A DNA stretch of 64,000 nucleotides, taken from contig OZ024833.1 of assembly GCA_964016985.1 (NCBI GenBank), positions 64,444,687-64,508,686 on the forward strand, read 5' to 3'. Positions 54,841 through 64,000 of the stretch are shown one piece after another. Below the pieces are notes generated by a model, which ran no database searches, was not told the origin of the DNA, and saw only the letters and a program-made list of their open reading frames with translations. Origin of the DNA: Anodontia alba (taxonomy: Eukaryota > Mollusca > Bivalvia > Lucinida > Lucinidae). The position numbers and the translations under genes are program-made. Position 1 is the first letter of the stretch; each line of letters starts with the position of its first letter.

Positions 54841-56289
54841 TTTGAATTGTCATTAACTTCTGTGGCCCCTTGTTTGTTACGTGTGTTTTTTGTTTGACAG
54901 ACACCATTTTTGCTTGGGCTGTCTCATTGATTCAATGTCTCTTTGATAGCAGAAGCGCCCCTTTAAGTAAATTTATATTGACAAGTGCGGTTGCTGCACG
55001 CGAGTGAGAATTTGGCGGTCTTTTTCCCCGGTACGTCATTTATATTGAGCGCGTGCGGTTGTTGCATGGGAAAAGGCAGTTACAGGAATACAAATATAAA
55101 TACTTCGGGGCAGCTGTTTGATTCTCTTTGTGATTTTTGAGTGTTTGTTTTGTTTTTTACGGCACATTAAGTAAAAATGACCATGCCGTGCCCACTTGTT
55201 GGCCGGACCAAACTAAGCCACAGAATCCGGTACTTTTTCATATGGAACCTTGTTGCGGCCTATGTTACCTGCTCGAACAGTGAATGGGGCTACCGGGGTT
55301 TTCTATGGACCAAGGGAACACCCAAATATATTACAAGGAACAGGGCAGCATTGATTAATATTTCAAGAGAACAAGGGAATAAACCTAATTTTTTGGGATC
55401 GGAAAGTGGCAATTTGGAAAACTCATCCTTTTCTATGCATTGGCCATACGCATTCGTTATTGTCGGCAATCGCAGTGTTTCGATGCTTTATTAATATTTA
55501 AAATGATGCTGATGAGCGAAAACTGACTCAAGCAGGACGTACGAATATTGCAATTTATGCACCGAATTTGCGGTACGTTTTGTGTACGTAGATACCAACA
55601 ATTCTGTACGCTCATGGCGAATAGGAATGCTTACAATCAAAATTCGTTAATTGCTGTCACACAATGAGTTGAAAAGACTGATTTGATCAGGTCGGCAGTT
55701 TGGTCCTATTCAACCGTGCATGCCGAAGAAGTACGACTGGCTTTAGCCACGCCCATTTGGAAACAGCTTTCTGACTTCATCGCGGAAACACCATGTGGCC
55801 CCCGCGGCTGTTTCGATTGCCTGTCTTAATCGCGTCGAATTTTACCTGTCCGAAAGTAATTTTATCAGGCGATTTTTACCACGGGAACGCAGCGGATCCA
55901 CCGGCCCGGGTGACACCACAGTGGGATACTAAAATTTAATCCTTTCCACCCGAATCCACTCCCCACCGGCTCGGGGGGGATTTTGAAAAACCACCTGAGC
56001 TGTACTGTATATGACTAGGTACTGCCAAAGGAATTGTGCAGCATCCAGAATGACTTTAAATGTCTTTAAGATATAAAAAACATGTTTGTTTACAAAATTA
56101 CCCAATAAGAATTATTGAATACCCAATGCGTCAGACTAAGAACTATTAAATACTCAATTAAAAATCTAATTACCCAAATTCAAAGAAAAAATTGTGGGTA
56201 TTTACCCAATAAGTAAAAAAACAACTAAGGTACTGTGGCTTACAATTGGGCAAGGCTGTCATCTCTAGCCCGTCATTGGCGTATCACAT

Positions 56290-57590
56290 TTTTTACGTCT
56301 CCGCCAGACTCGTAAGTCAGATTGAGCTTAAACTTGGTGGGAGGCATGGGAGCGACATAGAGAATCAGAATTGCTAAAATTGTTCCATTCTGAAATCGAA
56401 GATGGCCGCCTTTGGTCACCTTGAAATTCTTCAAATGACATTATCTCCTAAACCATAAGTCAGATTGAGCCCAAACAGGATGCAAGGCATCAGAGCGACA
56501 TAGAGATTCAGAATTCAGAATTGCTAACATTGTTCCTTTCTGATATCCAAGATGGCCTTCGGATGATATCTCCTCCCAAACCAAAAGTCGGATTGAGCCG
56601 AAACTTGATTGAAAGCATCGGAGAGACCTAGAGATTCAGAATTGCTAAAATCGTTCTGTTCCGCTATCCAAGATTGCCGCATGGGCAGCCATCTTATACA
56701 TCTTGAAACCACATCTGCTCAGGAACTCAGAAAGAGCCCAAACTTGGTGGGGGGCATTTGGGCCACATGGAGATTTAGAATGGCTAAAATCATTCTGTTC
56801 CGATGTCCAAGCTGGCCACCATGTCAGCCATCTTGAAAATCTTCAAACAACTTATCCACCCAAACCGCAAGTCGGATTACGCCGAAACTTGATGGGATGC
56901 ATTGGAGCAACATAGAGATTCAGAACCGCTAACATCATTCCGGTATCCAAGATGACCCCTTATGCAGGGTCTGCTGACCATGGTCTGTCCATCATCCGTA
57001 TGTCCCTCAGTGAGTTTTCACATTTTCGACATATCCATAATGGACGCCACGTTGGCCGTCTTAAAAGTCTTAAGTTGTTATCTGCTCTCAAAGCACAAGT
57101 CAGATGGAGCCGAAACTTGGTGGAAGGCATCAGGGCAACATGGAGAATTAGAATTGCTGAAATGGTTCTGTTCTGGTATCCAAGATGGCCACTATGGCAT
57201 GGCAGCCATCTTGAAAAATATTTAAATCATGTCTGCTCCCGAATGGTGTCTGACTGAGCTAAAATTTGATAGAGGCATTAGGGTGTTATGGAGTTTTTAG
57301 AAATGCTAAAGTCATTCTGTCCCAACATCCAAAATGGCCGTCATGGCAACCATCTTGAAATTATTCTAACCACAACTCTTCCCAAAACGTATGTCAGATT
57401 GAGTCGAAACTTGATGGGAGGCATCGGGGAGACATAGACATTCAGTATTGCTAAATCGTTCAGTTAGAATACCCAAGACGGCTGTCATGGTGGCAGTCTT
57501 GAAACTCTTCAAACAACTTCTGATTCTGGATTGCTCAAGGCAATCTGATCTGATAGCTAAGATGGCCACCATGATACAATGTAACATATC
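56290..57590 (+). repeat. diverged ~145-bp tandem array (satellite T2)
   Basis: About nine copies of a unit with AAGTCAGATTGAGC..AAACTTG, GGGAGGCAT..G.(G)AGA(C)AT, AGAATTGCTAAAATCGTTC, and CCAAGATGGCC(A/G)CCATG..AGCCATCTTG. The AAGATGGCC motif recurs at about 56400, 56548, 56667, 56810, 57181, 57328, 57476 and 57558. Each unit has its own small inverted repeat (GATGGC...GCCATC). Shorter relatives are at 58148 and 58603. Confidence 0.8.
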
Positions 57591-57639
57591 ATGATCAGCT
57601 AATCCAGGTGAGTGATATCTGGCCCACTTTGGCCTCTAG

Positions 57640-57716
57640 TTTCTTATAAAACATGTTGTGAGTACTCATTAGAAGTGCCACATCAGATACTTTTGTAGAG
57701 AAATAAGAAAAATATG
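57640..57716. repeat. P2 element, shortened
   Basis: AACATGTTGTGAGTACTCAT, TAGAAGTGCC and TTTTGTAGAGAAATAAGAAA. Confidence 0.55.
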
Positions 57717-57837
57717 TGGCTACCCTCTCTTGTCTGGAGCTATGTAGCCTGATCTTGGTGTCCACTGTTTGCGGATGCAATTTTAACAGAAACTGTAAGG
57801 ACCTTTACCGTACTCATTAGAAGTGCCTTGGGATTGT

Positions 57838-57965
57838 TCTATTTTGGCATAATTTTGCTTATTTCTCCTTAAAACACATTGTGGGTACTCATTGGAAGCA
57901 CCCTACAAAGGTGCTTCTAATGAGTAACCATGTCTTCATGGAGAAATGATGAAAATTATCCCAGA
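57838..57965. mobile_element. P2 palindromic element
   Basis: ATTTTGCTTATTTCTCC, CATTGTGGGTACTCATTGGA, inner stem GCACCCTACAAAGGTGC, ending ATTATCCCAGAG as at 49314. Confidence 0.7.
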
Positions 57966-58247
57966 GTTATCTTCACACTTGTGTGTTCATTTTTGAGAAA
58001 TAATCAGCTGTTACAGGAAATACACATTTAAAAACCAAGGCAACATTGATATCTTCTTCTGGTATTAACAATGCAATATCTGGAAAAAAACAAAACTACA
58101 AAAAAAAAGTTGTCTGCAAATGTCTCTTGTTTAAAATATTGGGAAATGGCATTCCAGATGGCTGCCATGACCATATAAGGCAAGATCTAGTAAGGGCTTC
58201 ATCCTAAATGCAGTGCTGATTGTGCTTAAATTATATTTTTAGCCTGC

Positions 58248-58560
58248 TGGCCTCAGTGGCTCAGAGGGACGCGCGTCCAACTGGTAATCAGGAGATCGCA
58301 GGTTTGATCCCAGCTGGGTCTGGCAACATTCTTGTGTGGAGATTGATCATGAAATATTTTCTACGGCCATTCTCGCCCTTCTGCTGATTTAAGAAGGGTA
58401 GTTGTCATTTTTGGGGAAAGATGTGCGCAAGTACATGTACTGGTTAACCGCTTAGAGGACTCAGCCTGCACAGGGAAAAAGAGTGGTTAGATAAACTGAC
58501 CGCGCTTGATGTGACCCTAATGGATTGACTGGTCCTTAAAACTTCAACACAAACAAATAC
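58248..58560 (+). mobile_element. SINE-A, full length, older copy
   Basis: Head GGCCTCAGTGGCTCAGAGGG, GTTTGATCCCAGC B box region, body and CAACACAAACAAAT tail; scattered changes and no clear direct repeats. Confidence 0.8.
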
Positions 58561-58789
58561 ATTATAACATAGGCCCATCCTTGGGACAAGATCTTTCAAG
58601 TTTGCAAAAAATATTGGGAACTAGCACCTAAGATGGCTACCATAATCATAAAGGCTGACACAATCTGATAATTGATTGATTGATAAATTCCACAGAAATG
58701 ATTATCGTAATATCATTGCAGATTTGCTAATAATTGATTGTTTGATTTCTGTGTCAACTACTTTACCATATTTACCCATAGTATTCAAA

Positions 58790-58950
58790 CCTCAACTCCT
58801 TACCATACTTTATCTAAAAATTGAACAAGTACTACTTACTACTCAATGTTGTGTCTAAAAATAACTGGATGAGTGACGAACAGTGTAGACCTAGATGCAA
58901 TGCTGTGTCTAGCGGTGTCTCATCTGGATCTACACTGTTTGCTCATATGG
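58790..58950. repeat. P4-related hairpin element
   Basis: Ends TCCTTACCATACTTT and ATATGGTAAGGG are inverted; hairpin GAACAGTGTAGACCTAGATG / CATCTGGATCTACACTGTTT. Confidence 0.55.
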
Positions 58951-58974
58951 TAAGGGCAGGCCCCCATAGCCTAG

Positions 58975-61034
58975 CAGGGGTCAAGCTGGCTCAGAAATTT
59001 AGGGAGAAATGATTTCTTCTTCCAGACAAAACAGGGAGAAGTTTTATGGGATGAGGGAGAAGTCAAGACTCGGTTTACCTATCGCCTTACTGAAAGCGCG
59101 ACAATTTAGGACTCCTGACTCACTTTACTGCATTGTCTTGGGAATTAACAAAAAAGGAAACAAATTTTACTGTAGACCTGTTCAATCTTACTTCTACTCC
59201 AATTAAATGATGCAGAATAATGCAGACATGAATAGGGCAAATGCATTAAATCTGGGCACGTACAATGTAAGTTCATTAATATCTTTTTGGAAATTGACAT
59301 TCTTCTCAGTAGATCCAGTCAAACATCAAGATTTGTGGCTTGATAAGTAAAGCTATAAAACCTCGGACCCATCAATACCCATACTGGTAACTATAGTGCT
59401 AAATACCTATTTTATCGATATGATGATGTCGTGGCTATGATTTTACCGGTTACTGGGTCGTCTGGAATTTGCGAAAATCAATCAAGTAGAAAGTGATTAT
59501 TATCCGCAATAAAAGGCCACATATAAGTGTTATTTGTGAACAATACATCAACCATCATGAAAAGTTAGTACTATATAGACGTAATAATTGTTTTTTAAAT
59601 CACATTTGTTGAATATTGGTAACATACTTTACAAATTTCGGTGGAGTTTCCAAACACCGTTTTGTGAATGAAGCCGTTTGTCGAAGAGAAATGGCGACCA
59701 TTGTTGAACTGCACTCGCATCAGTAGAGCCTTTTAATGCACAACCTCGTTAAAATCATTTATAAATTAAACTTATTCAGGAAAAAAAAAACTAGCTTTGT
59801 TTTCAAAGTTGTTTTATGAGCATATTATTTTTATACCTACTTCAATGCCAATTGAAATATCGGCTGGTGAAAATGTCAATTTCTCGAATCTGACCAACAA
59901 TTATCCGCGATAATGAACCAAATATAAGTGTCATCTGTGAACAAAACATCACTTATCATTCAAATTAAATACTATGTAATTATTTAGTTTTTTAATCATA
60001 TTTGTTGAATATTGATCACACATATTACAAATTTCGATGGAGTTTCCAAACACTGATTTGTGAATGAAGCTATTCGTCGAAGAAAAAATGGCAACCATTG
60101 TTGAATAGCATTAGCATTAGCAGAGCCTTTTAATGCTTTTTCTCGCTAAAATCAACTATAAACCCAACTTATTCAGAATAAACTAGCTTTGTTTTATTGC
60201 TTTATTACCATATTATTTTCATAACCGTAATAGAAATTTGAAAAGTCGACTGTGAAAATGTCGATTCTCTCGAATTTGACCCACATTTTCTAAAACGAGT
60301 ATGTGCATAATTTGGCGATTATCTATGTTAAAGGGAATCAGTTGAATAAAATGTTATTAACATATAACGGACACAGGATAGCATTATTGCTTTATAATAA
60401 TTTTAACTGGCTTAACTAAAAATAAATATGTTTAATACTAGTTTAATATGGGGGTGTAGTTTTTCGAAATATAGATTCCGAAGTGACGTAAACATCACCA
60501 GCACCCGCGACATGATAATTAACGGAACAGGACAGTAACAAGTCCGGGTATTGATGGGTCCGAATATAAAACAGAATGATAAAAAGAAATTTGTTAACTA
60601 AAGTGTCTGTCAACTTCTAAACTTAGTTTTTAAGCACTTATAATGCTGTTTCTGACCAATTTTCAGCATGTAAATGGTTCGTTTATGAAAAAGCGGACAC
60701 CCACAAAAACTAATGACATTGATGAAAACGCTCTTTTGGTCACTTAATAGGCAAACAGTTTTCCTCCAAAACTTGTTAAACCACATCAGACTTTTATTCA
60801 ATAGCATTTCTGATATATCTAACAACTTTTTTCAACAGAATTTTTCCTTGGCATGTTTTCACAATTTTTACTGGATTTCTCCTTACAAAAAGTTCGTTTT
60901 GCACAAGTACTAGCTTTTTCAAATGTTGCAAAAAATCGAGGGTGAAGTTTTTGTCCCCCTCTACGCTTTCCAGGGCGACTTAGAGCCCTCTAGGGGGACT
61001 ATTTTGCCCCAGTCGCCTTGTAGCCTGATCCCTG
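58975..61034 (-). mobile_element. hAT-like non-autonomous element, 6-bp target site (copy 2)
   Basis: Inverse orientation to 47014-47818, same ends (CAGGGGTCAAGCTGGC ... GCCTGATCCCTG), and a 6-bp direct repeat GCCTAG at 58969-58974 and 61035-61040. Without the nested 1.2-kb element it is about 849 bp and co-linear with copy 1. Confidence 0.85.
59362..60564. mobile_element. nested 1.2-kb element, 8-bp target site
   Basis: Terminal inverted repeats YTCGGACCCATCAATACCC at both ends and a perfect 8-bp direct repeat TATAAAAC at 59354-59361 and 60565-60572. An 8-bp duplication fits hAT. The interior is a ~405-bp direct repeat (about 59492-59895 and 59897-60300; shared TTATCCGC.ATAA, ACAAATTTCG.TGGAGTTTCC and TTTTAATGC). 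No transposase. Confidence 0.85.
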
Positions 61035-61490
61035 GCCTAGTGGATAGGACTCCTAATCCATTAGGTTTCTCAGTGCTGTGGTCTGAGCCTCGCATGGGTC
61101 ACAAGTGGGAAAGCCAAGTTCTGCTTATGGATGGTCAGGTGGCTTTTCCCCAGGTTCTCCTGATTTCGCCCACCTTTGATTAACGATCGGCTCGATATAA
61201 CTGAAATATTCTTGAAAGGACTGTAAAACCCAAATAAAAAATAAAAAAAATAAAAATAAAAACATGGTAAGAGTCATGCTCAGGCAGACAGGTAAAATTA
61301 TGACTAAATCTTCAGTGATTATTAATCAGTTATTGATCGCAATGGCAGTACTGATAATCGATCATCTTTTCAGCTCTGATTAGCCAGCCCTGATGCATTG
61401 TATATACTATACGTATATAGATGTATGACTTCTTGTATATGAAGTATTCTTCAATCTTGGAACAAGACCTATAGTATTGACATGATAATA

Positions 61491-63110
61491 CCGTATTTAC
61501 CATAAATTTTCGGACACGTTAAAATAATTATTTTATTTTTTGTCCGAATATTTAGGAAAATATAATTTTCAAAAAAACGCCGTGCCCGAAAATCAAAGAA
61601 AATACCCGAAAAATTCCGATAAAAATGAAGATTTTAAGGTCTGTAACGCAGGTAGATCGGCGGTTTGTAGTACCCGAGTCTTTAATACTGACTATTATGG
61701 ACTGTTTTTTGCTTGATAAATATGAAAAATTAAAGCACTGTTACTTTTTAACTGATCATTGCATCATCGGTCGGACAGGGCGCCATTTGTAAATAAACTG
61801 CATCACATGACCCCTCCTGTTGTTGAGAAAAATCCTGCCGGTATAGGCACACCTCAAAGATGGATTAGTTGTAAAGGGCTAAGTTCGTTGCGTAGAATCG
61901 TAGAAGATGGCAGATATATGATTAGGATCTATTCTGTTTGCCAAAGATCGTTTCTGTAAGTGGATGAAACGGTTACTTTAGTTTTTTTGTTTTTTTTTGT
62001 TACGGATTAGGTGGGTTTTATGACGACACTGGTAGAATGATTGGCTTTTTTACGAAGTTAAGCAACGTAGATCGCGGTTAGTACCTGGATGGGTGACCGC
62101 AGTGCTTGACTTCGTAGAAGACCCGGTTTCACGCTACATTTTTTTTTTTTTCCCATTCCTATAGCCATGAAAGATAGTAATATATTTCATAGGAAAATGA
62201 AGTTACCATAAACCTACTCGTCATTATTTGCAGCTATGCAAGGCTAAGCAGGGTTTTCCACGAGGTTGCCCAATCGCCCTGAGCAGACGATCATAAGTAT
62301 TAATGGAAATTAATTTGACAAGCTTCACTGCTTTGATCGTCACTATGATCATTTTTATCATGGTTATGAGGGAATGCCCATAATGAAAATTATATAATGA
62401 CGTCTTTTTACTTGACACGCCAACACACCATGTGGAGGAAACGTAACCTCGGATGTTGTAAAGTTTGCATGTGACTAACACGTGGTATAGAACCGCGTGG
62501 TAATATGACGGTTTTTAGAAGATAACAATTAATAGTATTGCCGGGAAATAGACAGGTGCTATAATATCTCCTCGTTGAAAATCATTGAACGGTAATGAGA
62601 TTTTGGCCTGTTCCACGGCCTTCATTATTTTTTTTTATTTTTTTCTTCTTGCCTATTTTTAGCTGTGTATTGGTAGATCAGTCCATTTGGACAAGGGGAG
62701 ATGTCATCCTCTTCGAATGATTAGTAAGTGGCATGCGCAGTTAATAAGCTCGGCGATTTGAATAAACAAATAAAAGTAGTTTCTCCCTGATTGAAAACAG
62801 CCCTGACGGAAAATAATTTTTAACTGACTTAATTTTTTAGACTCTACTACTTCCTTCTTGCCTGTTAGAAAATGGCTTTGTCTATCAAATCATCCGTGAA
62901 AATGCTAGCGACGCTGCGGGTTTGCTGTTGGATTTCATTGAAAATTCAGCTTTGTCCAGAGGCATTTTTGTGTCCGAAATTAGGAAATTGTCTTTTTTTT
63001 TCAAATTCAGGGGGTGTCCGAACTGTTATAGTGCATTAAATTATCATATTTTGCAGAAAATAGGTGGTGTCCGAACATTAATGGTGTCTTGAAATATATG
63101 GTAAATACGG
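61491..63110. mobile_element. 1.6-kb TIR element, TA target site
   Basis: Left CCGTATTTACCATAAATTTT and its right complement (CCGTATTTACCATATATTTC), TA at 61489-61490 and 63111-63112. The end-proximal parts contain GTGTCCGAA repeats. No transposase was recognised; a 5S rRNA-like piece lies inside. Confidence 0.75.
62053..62100 (+). pseudogene. 5S rRNA-like segment (internal control region)
   Basis: CGAAGTTAAGCAACGTAGA then TCGCGGTTAGTACCTGGATG and GGTGACCGC is the conserved middle-to-3' part of metazoan 5S rRNA, including A-box and C-box regions. The 5' third of 5S rRNA is missing, and the sequence after 62100 diverges before a T-rich tract at about 62140-62152, which could end pol III transcripts. 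It is either a 5S-derived SINE fragment or a truncated pseudogene. Confidence 0.8.
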
Positions 63111-63212
63111 TATACATGTACATGGTAAAACCTATAAACAACTATGCTACTCCGAAACTATGATGCTCTTCTAATGGGTACCCTTCCAGCTTGTCACTTT
63201 ACTTTTATGGAG

Positions 63213-63677
63213 ATTGATCATCAGTGCTCCAGCTAATGCTATACAGAGGGGCGGGTCGCCCCTCTTGCCCATTCCTGCTGCCCCTCTGCCCTTTTAAAGC
63301 TGCCCTCAGGCTTATTTCAACTCCAAACATAAAACCCTACATTTTGGTGAAAATTTTATGAAAATCGGACTAAAAATTAAAACTATTTAACCTTTACCAC
63401 TCTCTGGGCTAATTCAGCAGATGACAAATTTGTGATTTTTTTTTCTTATTTTTCCAAGAAAACGGGATTTGACATTTCATGCAAATTGTCTCCAATCCTG
63501 TTGTCTTGAAAAAATAAGAAAAATATTTCAGTATGTGATGTCCTCCGCTGAAAATTTTACCCAGAGTTGATACTAAGCACATCACATGACGACATGGTGC
63601 CCTCATTTTTGTATGACCGAGCAAAAAGTGCCCTATCTGGCACCCCTCTGCCTTGAAATCCTAGCTGAAACACTACA
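63213..63677 (+). mobile_element. R13 element interrupted by a P7 palindrome (copy 2)
   Basis: GCTCCAGCTAATGCTATACA ... GGCACCCCTCTGCCTTGAAA with loosely inverted ends. The order of blocks follows 43815-44175, with P7 inserted after ATCGGACTAAAAATTAAAA. Confidence 0.6.
63392..63570 (+). mobile_element. P7 palindromic element
   Basis: Starts TTAACCTTTACCACTCTC, with CAGCAGATGACAAATTTG, GGATTTGACATTTCATGCAA, then only half of the centre, and TGCTGAAAA-type CCGCTGAAAATTTTACCCAG. Confidence 0.7.
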
Positions 63678-63799
63678 GGGTTCAATTTTAACTTTTTTGA
63701 CAGCTTGCTAAAATTAGCAAGGAAAATTATTTTTTACTTGCTAAACCTTATAGCCAACTTGCTTTTTCACACTTATAAACACTGTTAAATGTGGCTTTA

Positions 63800-63930
63800 A
63801 ACCTTAGCACTCTGGGTAAAAATTTCAGCAGACAGTTTAAAATATTTTTCTTATTTTTCCCAGAAAACAGGTTTTGACATTACTGTCAAAACCTGTTTTC
63901 TGGGAAAAATAAAAGAAAAATATCGTCATT
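63800..63930. mobile_element. P7 palindromic element, short centre
   Basis: A long hairpin: CTTATTTTTCCCAGAAAACA plus GGTTTTGACA / TGTCAAAACC plus the complement. Its inner stem is shorter than in other P7 copies. Confidence 0.7.
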
Positions 63931-64000
63931 GCTTTTGGAAAAGAAATTGCAAAACTTCAGCAACAATGCCTCAGGTTCCGACAATTAAAGAGAATCTTTC

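Larger units (their letters stand above)
52215..56007. mobile_element. 3.8-kb element with ~48-bp terminal inverted repeats
   Basis: Left CAGTACAGCTCAGGTGG, then TTTTTCAAAATCCCCCCC; the right end is its near-exact complement (about 48 bp). TA flanks at 52213-52214 and 56008-56009 suggest a Tc1/mariner or pogo-type origin. Both ends continue with CCGGTGGGG-type sequence. The interior contains SINEs, a P7 element, a T1 copy and several kb without a recognised transposase. The frame at 55177-55494 has no recognised domain. The element could instead be two MITEs of the same family in inverted orientation. Confidence 0.55.
58960..61250 (+). mobile_element. tRNA-derived SINE-E split by a hAT-like element
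   Basis: CCCCCATAGCCTAG at 58961-58974 joins TGGATAGGACTCCTAATCC at 61041 once the insertion and one GCCTAG are removed. This restores a tRNA-like head. The tail GATATAACTGAAATATTC, TGAAAGGACTGTAAAACCC and A-rich end reaches about 61255. Confidence 0.7.

Noticed and set aside
55177..55494. 105-codon frame inside the 3.8-kb TIR element, considered as a transposase
   Set aside because: No DDE-type motif, helix-turn-helix or zinc finger could be seen.
63920..64000. KEIAKLQQQCLRFRQLKRIF at the window end, considered as a TLK exon
   Set aside because: No convincing acceptor before it and no match to the known TLK N-terminal region; the window ends too soon to decide.

Overview
This is nuclear DNA of an invertebrate animal, most likely a bivalve mollusc. 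Exons are short and separated by GT-AG introns. Both protein-coding genes I recognise are animal genes, and the rest is a dense, nested mixture of MITEs, tRNA-derived SINEs, broken LINEs, broken mariner/Tc1 transposases, diverged satellites and microsatellites. The bivalve assignment rests on the overall repeat style and is an inference. No species was identified.

Left part (1-14 kb): a minus-strand gene of the SRD5A3 (polyprenol reductase) family. Three coding exons (5994-6187, 3736-3887, 1096-1293) join in compatible phases into about 171 N-terminal residues. The catalytic C-terminal half lies beyond the left edge. A 5' untranslated exon near 13.88-13.99 kb is only a candidate. The introns hold a ~170-bp tandem array, SINEs, TTAA-flanked palindromic MITEs and an RTE-like LINE that landed inside a palindrome.

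Middle (14-42 kb): an intergenic transposon graveyard. It contains a Jockey/CR1-type reverse-transcriptase pseudogene, repeats with a recurring PQSQ..A.P.HQ peptide, a mariner pseudogene, a LINE C-terminus with one nonsense codon, and an internally deleted Tc1-like element. There are also several GGGCTGCGTTCAG-bounded elements carrying nested insertions, and a 2.26-kb fold-back element that splits a SINE.

Right part (42-64 kb): a plus-strand tousled-like kinase (TLK) gene. Its first coding exon (51050-51131) has a clear SLDPRKQELLEARF signature. A candidate promoter and non-coding exon lie near 42.5-42.68 kb. Everything to the right of 51131 appears to be a long intron containing a 3.8-kb TIR element, a second satellite (~145-bp unit), a three-level nest (SINE, 6-bp-TSD element, 8-bp-TSD element) and a 1.6-kb TIR element carrying a 5S rRNA-like segment.

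The most unusual signal is a set of modular palindromes. Several hairpin families share an outer arm while carrying different, still self-complementary, inner stems. Two pairs of TTAA-type MITEs also sit back to back and share one TTAA.
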